Origin: Bugulina stolonifera
Lineage: Eukaryota > Bryozoa > Gymnolaemata > Cheilostomatida > Bugulidae
Length of the DNA: 64,000 nt
Assembly (NCBI GenBank): GCA_935421135.1
Contig: OW285193.1
Location: 15,114,099-15,178,098 of the forward strand
Direction: 5' to 3'
Made by a program: the position numbers and the translations under genes. The notes beneath the pieces are model-generated. The model did not search any database. It had not been told where the DNA came from and saw only the letters and a list, made by a program, of their open reading frames with translations. Below, one piece after another: positions 11,306 through 23,300 of the stretch. Position 1 is the first letter of the stretch. Every line of letters begins with the position of its first letter.

Positions 11306-12306
11306 ATATTATTAATCCATTATCTGCACATACATGTAGTTTTATTCTTCTAAATTTACATATTGTATTGCAATATTGTACACTGTAAATGTTGTTATTG
11401 TATAGCAAAATTTGTCTTCTGAGGCTGGTTACAAGGAGGCTGGAGCTTCCTTTGAGATCTTTTGGTTTTAGTTAATTATTATTATAAACCTTATTTTGGA
11501 AAAAAAATAACATTCCTTATTAGCTTAGATGGTGTGGTAGGCACATTCTTTGCAATATTGCATATTGCTACAAACTGTATATATATTGTGGCATAGTACA
11601 AGAGTGGTGGGTAATGGTCTGCATGTGTAATTGTACATGTATATGAACACATGGCACATACAAGTTAGTAGGTAGCACTACAAACACATCCACATTGCAA
11701 GCCAGTGTTAGAAGTAAGTGAGTAAGCTACACCTGCAAATTCAGGGTGATTCCTATTACTGCGTATATGAAAGTTTTAATACTGTTGCAACTTGGAAACC
11801 AATCTAATACACCTATGAATTACAGTAGTTCAAATACTGGTTGATTCAAGAGGCACTGAAAAATTCAGAGTTGTCTTCTGTTGGTAATATGATTTTAACT
11901 TTGGAGTTGGGTCCTACTGGAAACGTCTGGTTAAGGTATTTTCGCAACTATTCGTTCAATTCGACGTATTGTAACTTTATCAAGGCGATAGGATTGAATG
12001 GCTGCTTTTTGCCACATATTATTACCTTCTCGAACAAAGACCATTAAAATAGTAAAAATGTTTTGACATTTTTCGACACATAAATTCGATTACCAGCGTG
12101 TGTGACTCTAATTCGTGGTGAGCAGGGCTGGAACCAGTTCATCTTGCCTCACAATAATTAGAGAATAACTGTGTAGCACCTGAACGTAGAGAGCTCTGCT
12201 ATGTACATACAATAACATATCATACAATGCAGTCGCCATGAAGACAGATCATACGGATATAAATAATAATTTTCATTTACATTAACTAACTAAGGAAAAT
12301 AAAAAA
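11306..12306. other. Intergenic and 5' flank of PAXBP1
   Basis: No gene recognised. An open stretch at 11841-12044 has no family features and is probably chance. The last 150 bases before 12307 should hold the PAXBP1 promoter and leader, but I see no clear TATA box. Confidence 0.4.
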
Positions 12307-15300
12307 ATGTTCAAGAAACCAAGAAGACACTTTAGACAACGAAGGAATACAGATGGATCTGAGCAAGATGAAGAAGATCAAGATGGACAGGAACTAGATA
12401 ACAAAAATCAGAATGAAAATGGACTCCAGGTTACAAGTAACGTTGCTCGCCGATCCAAAACGAAAGGGCAAGCACTTACAAATTCAAAGTTGAAGTCGCA
12501 GAAAGATAATAGCAGCAAAAAGAATGTAGGATCGAAGCTTTCTTCCACTGCGAGTGCCCCTATGAGCTTTGAATTAGATGAAGAAGGTAAACTCTATGTA
12601 CAATCAACATGAACATAGAACATTTACTGATTTAGACTCGACATTCCATTGTTATAGGCCTACTATAACTATTTAAAATAATGAAAAACTTAAATCATTA
12701 AGTCAGACATACCCAAGATCTTCAGATATCGATTTAATGAAATTCAAGTTTTTTCCTATTAGGCATAGGTCTACTTGTGAATTGAATAAAGTTTGGAAGA
12801 CTGCTCTATACTTATACTAATTATTTTTGTTTCTATAATGGCAGAAGGTGAAACATTCCAGATAAAGAAATCAAGTCAAAGCAGAAAAATTATAAAACGT
12901 TTGAAGAAGGAAAAGAAGTTAGAGGCTTCAGAAAAAGAAAATGGATCGAGTGATTACCAGGTAAGCTTCCTGCTTAAAGGGGTAAGCACATGCCAAGTAT
13001 TTTTGCTCTCAGTTATTTGAACATTTTCATAACTTGTTAGATAATGCTCTTGTGAGCGTTTCATTGTTATAGATGTGCTTTGGAAAGCAGCAAGCCTTTA
13101 GCAGAAAACAGGCCACTACAACACTCATATGTTTACACTTATAAGCCTACTGAAAATTACTGGACTGTGACTTTCTTGTCATAATTGTCCTATTGTGTAA
13201 GCTTTTAGTTTCACATTATTTGCTTCAACTTTACTATGCACTGTTGTGAAATAACTAGCCTATATGAGCCTACTATATAGGCCGTACTCTTCCCTAGTTT
13301 TGTTCTGTTATCCATTACAATTAAAGCATAGGTATCCGCAGGCCTATGGAGCTTAAGTGAGTATTTTATTATGTCGTGCAAGTTTATTACGCATCAGATC
13401 TCAAGTTCTCAACTCTGACATTGTAAACTTAGCTATTCTAGTTTTGATAAATATCTCAACTTGGAACTCTTATTTTTAGCGAGAAGCTGGGACTTCAATT
13501 GTGGTAAATGGAGAGCAAGCGTTTGATATGGACCTAGACAGTGATTGTGAGCCAGAGAAAGCTGACAATGCGGGGGAGGACCAAAGGCCCCAGCATTCCT
13601 TCAAGTCATTGCTTGAGCGTAAGCATCTCACAGCTCTATGTGTTCTCTCATTCCACTTTCACCCAGTATTGGCTACTGATAGGGAAATTACTTTTAGGTT
13701 TATTTTGTAAACTTAATTTGAGGCCATTTAATTCTACAAAAACTCTCTACTGCAATGTACATAGACTAATACCATGTCACACCTAGATATCAGAAGCAAG
13801 TCAGCTAGCACGTCTGGGAGAATTTGTCCAATAACACTTTGCTGATTTGCAATGCAGACCTGTAGCAACTAATGTAATAATCAACTAAGGTCGCTATGAT
13901 TAGGCCTATAAGGGCATTGGCAGTGTTGTTCTCAAGGATATTAATTTGTTCCTACTGTTGACTTTTACGTGGAATCCCTCTGGTTTACTAAGTGTTTCTG
14001 TTCTGTTAGATCTTTGATTGGACTGTTTAGGTGGAGAGATACCTGATGCTAACCTCATTCATTTGGCTCGTAAGAAGAGAGCTCAGGCTAGAGAACAAGG
14101 TGACTATATCCCTCTAGATGATACAGATAAGGTAGACTCTGCTCCCAAGTCCACACAAAGACTCATACGAGACGATGATAATGATATGAGTGACGACGAG
14201 GACAGGGTGGATTTCACTGTTAACTCTGGTCAGCGGGAGAGGCAGCACATGAAGGACACATTCCTAGCAGCAGAACATGGCTCTGATGATGCAGACAGTG
14301 ACCATGATAGAGACTGGGAACAGCAACAGATACGTAAAGTCGTGGGAGCTCGGGAACCGCAGGTAATCAACTTGGTATGAGTTGTAGGTGAATAGCCATA
14401 ATATATGAGCGTGGGCCTAATAGTTGTCTTCTCTGCTTGTTTTCCCCCCTAATCTATATTGACGTTGATGTAGATATTGTATGAACTCTATGCTATTATG
14501 CATCACTAAACTTTAAAATATCTCATTCCCCCCCCCCCCCCCCACTCCATTGTTTCCCCTATAGATAGTGTACAATGTAATCATTCATAGATTTCTATAG
14601 TAAAATGGTACATGCGTTCTTTTTTGTTAATATGTCATTCTGATGGATTGCTCACCAGGTGGCGTCCACAGATGCTGAATACAGTTCATACTACTCCATG
14701 GGTCAGGTTGACCCTAGTCAGATGATGTCAGCATATGACCAGGCTGGCAGCGGTAGCTTACCTTCTGATAGGTTAGATGTTAAACCCCTACCAGACACTG
14801 TGAGCATTGATCAAGTCAGACGATCACTAACTGAAAGGTATCATACTTCACCGTACTTTATTACTATACATATTATGGGGACATGACGTGTAGCTCTAGT
14901 ACAGTTCTGTTAACATGCTTATCCATCACATGATTTGCGGTCATTGACATAAAATTACTTAGACCACAATTTCACTTATCTGGCAAATTTTACTCTACAT
15001 AAAGATGGCATGCAACCATGTGACTGTATTCATGTACATCTAAGTGCTGTCTTTTCACAAATTTTAAAAGTTGTCCCTTCATGCTTGCCACTTTCATAAC
15101 ATCAGCGCTAGTCTATCTACAGTGTACATGTATTTCACTGACTGAACACATTAGTACATTGTATGTGTAGTGTCTAATAAGCTCTATGTGTTCTTGTAGA
15201 CTTAACAACCTACAGATAGTACACAGAGTGCATACCCAGGAGAGAGATAACGTACACGCAGGTATCATACAGAGTGAGAAGTCCACAGCAGAGCTGGAGA

Positions 15301-18300
15301 ACAAGAGCTCTGATAGTGTTCTCTCTAAGCTCAACACAAAGTACACGTTCATGCAGCAAGTCAGGTCGTATATTAGAGATCTACTGGACTGTTTTAACGA
15401 AAAGGTATTTTATCTCGGATAGATCTTGTTGTTAATTTTCTATCCTACTAGTATCGTCATTGACATAAATAGTATGTATAGATTTACTCCGCTTTGAACC
15501 CCAGTTTAATTCAGAGAAGATGTTCTATTTTAACTGTATTATAGTTTTCAGCTATTTTCATGTTGTTGCGTACATATTTAATCATGTGACTTGTTGTATG
15601 TTTAGTCATGTGACTTGCTGTGTGGTTAGTCATGTGACTTGTTGTATGATTAGTCATGTGACTTGTTGTATGTTTAGTCATGTGACTTGTTGTATGGTTA
15701 ATCATGTGACTTGTTGTATGTTTAGTATACTCGTATCTGTGAGCTGGATTTCTCACTCATGACTCTGGCCAAGACGAGAAGTACCAAACTGTGTAAAAGG
15801 AGACAAGATGACATTAAAGACGAAGCTAGTGATTGTTCCACTATAAGTAGGGCAAGCTAACTTACTACTCTCACTTCCAGAATATAATATAATATGCATA
15901 TTCATCCCTCATTACATGTTGCACCCCTTCATGCAGAGTTCAGTGGGAATTAGATGTACCATGTATACTATAAATGCAGGTAAAGCAGCACAAGTGCAGT
16001 CAGAGACACCAGCCCAGAAGAGACAGCAGGCAGTGAAGTCGAGGAGAGTGGCTGACAGAGAGGCTAGACGTACAAGGAGGAGACAGGCTAGACAGAACAG
16101 CCGGCAGGTTACCCCTAGAGACGCTCACCATGACGGTATGTCATCAGATGATGAGGAGAGTAAGAGTGATGTCATCAAGTACCAGGCAGACAGGGGTAAG
16201 TCTATACTACACCCTCATACTCTATCTAACACATTGTCTGATTGGCTGCAGAGTTATTTATCAACCATCTGATTGGTGCTTGTTATTTATTGCCTATAAT
16301 ATGGAAATTTTCTTTTCGTGTAAGTATCTACACATTGCTGCATTTACATAGCACTCAACATTAATTTATTTACTGTAAAATATACTGAAACAGTGTTAAA
16401 TTGTAGCAACAAAAACTGAAGGAAGAGTTGTAAATTAGCTCTCTTGAAATCCTTGAGATTTCTACATTACTCCATTCTGTATATAGACTCTTATCGGTAT
16501 AACTCCTTTCTGTAGATAGACTCTTATCAGTATTACCCCTATCTGTAGATAGACTCTTATCGGTATAACTCCATTCTGTAGATAGACTCTTATCGGCATA
16601 ACTTCATTCTGCAGATAAGCTCTTATTGGTGTCACTCCTTTCTGCAGATAAGCTCTTATCGGAAGCTCATGGTTTGTTTGATGATGTTGTGGAGGAGTTC
16701 AGTTCTGTGTCTGAGATACTTGGAAAGTTTGAGGAATGGAAGACCAAGTACACTGATGACTACAATGATGCGTATGTGGGACTGTGCCTACCTAAGCTGC
16801 TCACCCCCCTTATAAAGCTCAGCCTAATGAGCTGGAACCCAATGGAGGTATTACTCGCTTACTCTGGTCATAGATATGGCATGTAGTGTATGTACTTGGA
16901 AGTAATAGTATAATACAGTGGAACTTGGTTAATTCAGCCTCTGATAATGCGAAAACTTGGTTAGTTCAAACTATTAGCCTTGGTCCCTGCTGAGCACTAG
17001 GTGATCTTGCAATTCAAACTCAAGCCTAATTCAAACCAATTATGGTGGTCCCTTGGAGTTTGAATTAAGCAGGTTCCACTGTACATGTGCTTGTGAGCAA
17101 GTTTTGTCAACTTCAACTAAATCTGATAGCATGGGATAATTTTACCTTGACATATCAAGTCTTTTGCCAAGTTGCCGCTCTGCATATTTACTACGTTTAT
17201 CTATTTCTATATGCCTGTATGTATACATCTACAGGTGAACTGCAAACAGCTGACAGACCTTCAGTGGTATCGTAGTGTGGTACTGTATGGCCACACTGCT
17301 ATATCCACATTCAACTCTACAGATCCAGACAACCAACTCGTTCCAATGATTGTGGAAAAGGTATTAATTCCTAAGTTGACAGGTATGGTTTATGTATAAT
17401 AGATTGAGTGTGAATGGTATGATATGCCATATCACTCCCCTTCCTCTGTATATATGCATTCAATAGACAGCATACTATAAGCTGCTGTCTATTGCATGCA
17501 TATAAGATGCTGCTGTCTTGTGTGCACCAGGGGTCACATGATAGGGATAAATGGATCAACTGACTAGCTGACCAACTTGTGTGGGCATACAGTGGCTGAT
17601 GTCACACTAGCCTGAGGCAATGAGTTATAATATCGGTATCTAAACAATGAATATGTATTGTCAACAAGGCAGTATTAGAAAGAGTTACTGTGGAGTTGTC
17701 TTCTATACACTGCGCGGTTTATTGAGAGGGGATAATTCCGAGTCTATTCAGGGCAACCTGCTAGAATCCATGTATTCTGTTTACTTGCCACAGCTCATGA
17801 TTCCTTTATTATAGCATCTAATACAACTACTCTATACATCTAGGTTATGTGGACATGGTGTGGGACCCTGTATCAAAGAGTCAGACACATGGTCTAGCTA
17901 CTTTACTGCACGGGCTGGTTGATGAATGCCCCACCCTGAATACAAGCAGTAAGAACACAGCTACACTACTCAAGGCTATCAGCATGAGAATCAACGTCAG
18001 TCTAGATGAAGATACATTCATGCCTCTGTTTGCCACCGAGTGAGTATTGTATAGTATACTGTGTGTAGTACAAATATACATTGCATTCAATATCATAGCT
18101 GCTAATCTGTGACCTGTCTGTCCAATTACTCTTCCTAATATCATGTTTCTTTCTACTCCCTGCCCAGATCTAGTGGAGGTAGCATTTTTAATTGAAATAA
18201 GACATGCCACATAAGACATAGGCTGTACAGGAAACTATTATATGAATGTACATGTAGATTAGCATAATTGTAATATTCACCAGGACTGTAATATACTGAA

Positions 18301-19602
18301 TCAAACAGCCAATGATAGTAGTGCTAGTCCCCCAGGCGGCAAGCTAAAGCACTTGTACATTATATTACGAGCGTTACTTTGCTACCAGTTTACTGTACAC
18401 AAACTGGTAAACATGTGTATAACACATGTGTGAGGCTGCATATACATGTATGTATGTTTTATTATAATAATAATAATAATATGTTTTAGTTTACTGAGGA
18501 AAAGCCCAGAGGCCAAGCAATTCCTGCACCGACAGATCTGGTCTAATATTAAGCTCTATCAGAATATACTACAGTTCTCCACCCTTCTTAGTGATTCTAA
18601 ACTCCGTCACTTAGCCTTAGATTGTCTCCTTAATCGATACATTATGTTGGGGCTTCAGTGTGCCGGCCCTGATGGATGTCTACAAAGAATCCGGGCTGTA
18701 AGTATATAAGCCCTCCTATAGCCAGTGTGTACTGGGTAGCCGTCTCTCCATCTCATACTTATGAGTCATGGTGCTTATGTTTGCATATACACTTAGCTTG
18801 TGTACCAGACTTATTTAGTCTAGTCAGTGGTTTGAGATAGTGCAGTGTTGTTACAGTAGAAATCTTTCCTCAGTTTGCTTGGTTCTCACTTTAGACAGTT
18901 CATGTAGTTAACATATACATGTAATTAACAGTATTTGTGTGATCAACCAGTGCTGTATCAGTGTACCTGATAATGGTACCTGACCGACTGACCACAGGCT
19001 ACTAAAGAGTAGCCCCTTGTACGAAGTCCAACAACTGTCCTACAATTTTATCCCACCACCAACTGTGACCACCAACTCAATCCAAGTATTACAAGCAAAT
19101 CATAAGTTGCATTTTGCTTTGATGGTGTTTTATAATGTTTCAGGTGACAGACGCACTGCCCCCTCATTGGTTGAAATCGTCCAGTAATGACAGAGCGTTG
19201 CCTGAACTGGAGAATTTGTGTAGATTTATCAAATCCTGTGCCACAGCCTTCCACCAATCAGATAACAGGTACGGAGGGTATTACTTTTCTTGGTATTCTC
19301 ATTACAGAAATAATATTTAGTACTATAGATGTTACATCTCCATTGTGGAAATTTGGCATTTGGGGATGTGTGCCAATTGACTGTAGTAAACTATAAACTT
19401 TGCATCAGTAGTTTCATAAAACTGACAAACCATCCTACAAATTGTGTTCTACTTTATGGTGTGAGCTGGTTCATCAAGTCATAGACTGTGTTCTACTTGT
19501 AGAGATGATTTGAAGGGCTTACTCAAGGTTCTGGTGAATATACACGCCCATGATCATGCTACATGGATGTCTGAAGAATTTAGTTTACGAATGCCCAAGT
19601 GA
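12307..19602 (+). CDS. PAXBP1: PAX3/7-binding protein 1 (GCF-family splicing/chromatin protein)
   Basis: Exons: 12307-12586, 12845-12960, 13480-13618, 14031-14362, 14659-14837, 15200-15404, 15726-15846, 15980-16195, 16648-16847, 17235-17382, 17844-18039, 18490-18697, 19144-19268, 19503-19602. Every phase fits; the product is 854 residues (human about 917). The start MFKKPRRHFRQRR matches the Arg/Lys-rich family start. Acidic, disordered segments follow, then IPDANLIHLARKKRAQAR, WEQQQIRKVV, a coiled-coil region, RRQDDIKDE, REARRTRRRQAR with SSDDEE, and the GCFC domain with AYVGLCLPKLLTPLI, IVEKVLIPKL and LLNRYIMLGLQ. In vertebrates the protein links PAX3/7 to H3K4 methyltransferase complexes; the GCF family is also tied to spliceosome disassembly. 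It acts in the nucleus. Two introns carry tandem arrays that abut their 3' splice sites. The identification is very secure. Confidence 0.96.
14529..14543. repeat. Poly-C tract
   Basis: A run of about 15 C residues in PAXBP1 intron 4, with a possible sequencing-length ambiguity. Confidence 0.8.
15582..15725 (+). repeat. 24-bp minisatellite, six units, ending at the exon 7 acceptor
   Basis: TCATGTGAC recurs at 15582, 15606, 15630, 15654, 15678 and 15702, an exact 24-bp period. Most units end in a GTTTAG or GATTAG acceptor-like motif. The last one (AG at 15724-15725) is the 3' splice site used by PAXBP1 exon 7. Confidence 0.9.
16475..16662 (+). repeat. 33-bp tandem array of exon 9 acceptor sequence, six units
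   Basis: The motif TTCTG(T/C)AGATA(G/A)(A/G)CTCTTAT recurs at 16475, 16508, 16541, 16574, 16607 and 16640, an exact 33-bp period. The last unit contains the true acceptor and the first bases of PAXBP1 exon 9 (16648). The array is therefore made of copies of a splice acceptor plus exon start. Confidence 0.92.
16916..17081. mobile_element. Pogo/Tc1-like MITE in PAXBP1 intron 9
   Basis: Ends CAGTGGAACTTGGTTAATTC and GAATTAAGCAGGTTCCACTG are imperfect inverted repeats flanked by TA at 16914-16915 and 17082-17083. The TA duplication and CAGTGGAAC end fit a pogo/Tc1-mariner non-autonomous element of 166 bp. Confidence 0.8.
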
Positions 19603-20346
19603 AGACCCCTCATACTCACTGACTGCTCCACTCTACTTCAGGAATTCCCAAGGAGCAAGTATACTGTTATTACATGTGGAGTTGTCCCCTCTCTCCCTAT
19701 GTGAGATGGAGAGGATAACTCTGATTCATTAAGTTGAATAACTGACATTTTTAAGCATTATAACAATATTGTTTCAATGGTAAGCTTTAACATGTATGTG
19801 CTGCTTAGCACTATGCTGAAAACAACTAGAAATTATTATTATTGTATAATGTACATGTTTCAGAATTTTATTTACATGGTACATACATGAACATCCCTGT
19901 TGATTGGTTATTAGAATATCCACTCAAGTATACAAGTGTTCATCAAAGTTTATTTCTATCTGTAAATAGCTATCTGTAGTATTGTGTGATGCAACTACAG
20001 TGTACACTGTATAGATTATAATAAATACTTACACAATAATAACATATTGTATAATAACTACAATACTTGTCCTAATCTATTATCACAGATCCTTTGTTAT
20101 AGTATTAATCAATTATATACAAAACATAAATACATAATAATTTATACAATACAAAACAAATCTTTCAGTATAAAATAAATAGTTCATACACTGGAAATTT
20201 ATAGAAAATGTTTTGTAAGAATTGGAAAAAATATTTAGCAACTTTCAAGCACCATAGAAGCATGGGGCCCGTAAATTGCAAAGTTTAGTAGGTACCAGAG
20301 TCTGGCAAATGTAACCTGAGATCTTTCATGGAATTGTATCCACTTA
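19603..20346. other. Convergent 3' region between PAXBP1 and the VWA7-like gene
   Basis: No gene is present. The span holds both 3' untranslated regions. A hairpin-forming inverted repeat at 19678-19721 lies 76 bases after the PAXBP1 stop. Several AATAAA-like words occur, including AATAAATAC near 20020. Confidence 0.5.
19678..19721. repeat. Dispersed hairpin motif, copy in PAXBP1 3' flank
   Basis: GAGTTGTCCCCTCTC and GAGAGGATAACTC form inverted arms around a short loop. It is one of at least six palindromic copies of this family in the window. Confidence 0.7.
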
Positions 20347-23300
20347 TCATAGGTGTGTAACAGGCTCCCTTTTCTCCATGATGAGTGGTAAGGATCTGTA
20401 GCTAAGCACCGAATTACTGTCTGTCTCTTTCACTTGCTTGTTTTTGCAATAGTATCTGTATAGTAACATTGCCATAGCTAGCATCACTATGACAACAAGC
20501 AATCCTATCACTGTAAACAACACTGATAGGAGAAATATTTTAACTTGGTCAGCTGTTAGTTTACCATCTGTAGTTGAATAATGTTTCCTAGTTGGAAAGG
20601 TCTTAGAATGAATAGACCAATGAGAGGTTGTGGACAGGTTAGCTTTTGGAACAGTTATATCAGGGGTGGCATCACTAACAATATCAGTGGTTGTCTGGTG
20701 CTCAGTGTCTATAGCTGCAGCTGAAGGAACTGTATGGAATGTGTGAGTAGCTATAGTTTCTTCTCCTGTCTGTATATTCCTACCTCTCATAACAAAGGTT
20801 ATGGGCCTAAAACAATATTTAGCAGAAATCTATATATGCAATTCCATAGTTGTTTTTAAATTCTCATTCAACAGCAGCAATTATTTGACAGTCATTCAGT
20901 AGCCTTATATAAGGCAATAGTTGCAGGTAGGCAAATATGTGAACTACAATGTATAACATTGCTCTGTCATTAAGCTGATTACTGGTATGCTCTTACTTGC
21001 CTATTAGTATTGAAGACCAGAGATCAGTGCATAGCCATAAATTTGTACACTGCACACTTTATTATTCTATTGTTTTATTCACTAGATTGTTTTGTACTGG
21101 CCATGCAGATATAGATGGAAATGTGTGACTATTACAACATATTGCTTACCTTAGAATCCTAGGAAAATCTTCTGATTTTAAAGTGATAATAAACTTCTCC
21201 TGATTTGTCCCTTTACCATACTGGTGAGATATAATATCTATCATGTAGTTGTCTTCTCTCTCTGCTATACTGAAGTCTATGGAAGATAACCTTGATGTCT
21301 TTGCAATTGTAATATTAAGAGAAGAGGTGTTGGCTGGCACTACCTTTACACCATTGATCTCTACAGGACTCTTAATAAAGTACTCCTCTAAGACAATGCT
21401 AGAACCATTAAAATCTAACTGGAGGTCAATAACATCTTCCTAAAATAAAATATTCTACAAATTTACTGCTTGTTTTTGTTATTAAATTCCTCTTCATATC
21501 AGCTTACTATTAGTATACAAGCAGGTTAGGGATTTACCCCCTCTTGATAATTTTGCATAATGCTGTACTAAAGTAGCTGTCCATTTTTATACATGTACTT
21601 TTGTATGCAGATGAGGAAATTGTATTCCTACCTTTCCATTGTGAGAAGGAATTGGCCCGTCAGTGAGAAACGTTAAGTCCAGCATACATTTATTAAATGG
21701 CACAGTCTCCCCATCTAAGACCACTTTCAATGGAGAGATGCTTCTACTAACATATGGATTGATCTCCACCACCATCACAGAGCCAGGAACTGTAAGTAAA
21801 CAATGCAAACTTTTATAACCTAATAAATGCACAAAGTACTGATTGACCACTCATATGGTTTTGTGATTTGGGGACATTTATTTGGTGCATGCTATGGATT
21901 ACTATCCCCGTAAAATTGAAACCATCTTTGTGTGAAAATTCCAAAGTTTTTAAGCTAAGCACCTGAACTACAATTCACAAAATGTGGTTTAGTGTATAGC
22001 TCACCTCTTATCTTAGTGGGGTAAATCTGATGTCTGTAACCTTTGTTGGCAGGATATGCAGTGACAATAGCCTGTGTACTCCACGTACTCAATGTGCAAT
22101 GCTCCGCAGCAGTCTGGTCCACAGGCACCTGTACAACCTGACTAATACCGGCCTGTGATGTCACACTGTACATAATGGTATGGTTGGAGGAATTCAAGTA
22201 TCTTACTGACACTCCCTGGATATCTTCTGCCGATAGAGACATCTTTGCTGATTGGCTGGCATGACAGTTCATAATGACAGTCATCGTTTGACGTGCAGGT
22301 ACGAAAACATTTACTAAAAATTAAGAATGAACAATAGTAAAGTGAGGTGGATAGCTATGGCGTGTGACTTACCAAATCTTACACTAATACCATGCTGGGG
22401 TAGCTAGCTATTGGTACAACCTCATGCTCGTCTAATCTGTCCTGACATACGTGTATACCTGTACATACATTGGGCTCCCTAAGATTGATACTGGAATGCT
22501 GGGTAGAGAGATATTTTACTAAGAAATATCAAACCAATGAGTATAATACCTGAGTTAGAGTGTATCTTATAGTTGGTGGTGTGATGGTAAGGATCCATCT
22601 GCTGTAAGATCCACATCATCTGTGATACTTGAGTCACATAAAACATCTGTCCTTTTGTAACCTTACATAATCTATTTATCCTATCTCTGCCCCTTATGTC
22701 TACAAAAACAACATAGCATTACTGTATTATTATAGATAATCAGCTCAAGTCTTGCACGGGAAGCTAATAAATAATATCCAAAATGCATTCATTAGCAACA
22801 CTGAAAATTTAATTGAGAAGTTGTCTTTCCTCTAGAAAACAAAATAAAAGAGAGAGGACAACTTCTCCCATAATATAATCTATGATAGGTAATTAGTGCG
22901 CATGGTAAAAAATTCAAATTGAGAAAACCCTGCTATAAAATTCCAATAAGTTCAGGCATTAGATTTTGAGGTTGGTCATTCTACTATTCTAGGTGCTATA
23001 ATATTTTAGTGTATGATGTAGACACTGAATGACTACATTTAATTAAAGGGATAACACACACCTGCTGACTTGTTGTCGACTAACACAAATACAACTAGTC
23101 TGATGTTTCTTTCTACTAAAACCTGCTGTGTGAGCAATTCTTCCCTTTTTGACATTCCCCACTCTACTTCAGCGGCTGCAATCATGCACAAGGGAGTCAA
23201 CACCAGTGGCATCAATACGAGGTAAGATAACTACAGCCATACAAGCACACAAAGAGATAATAACAGTTATGATTATGAGAGAGATATGAACCACAAATCA

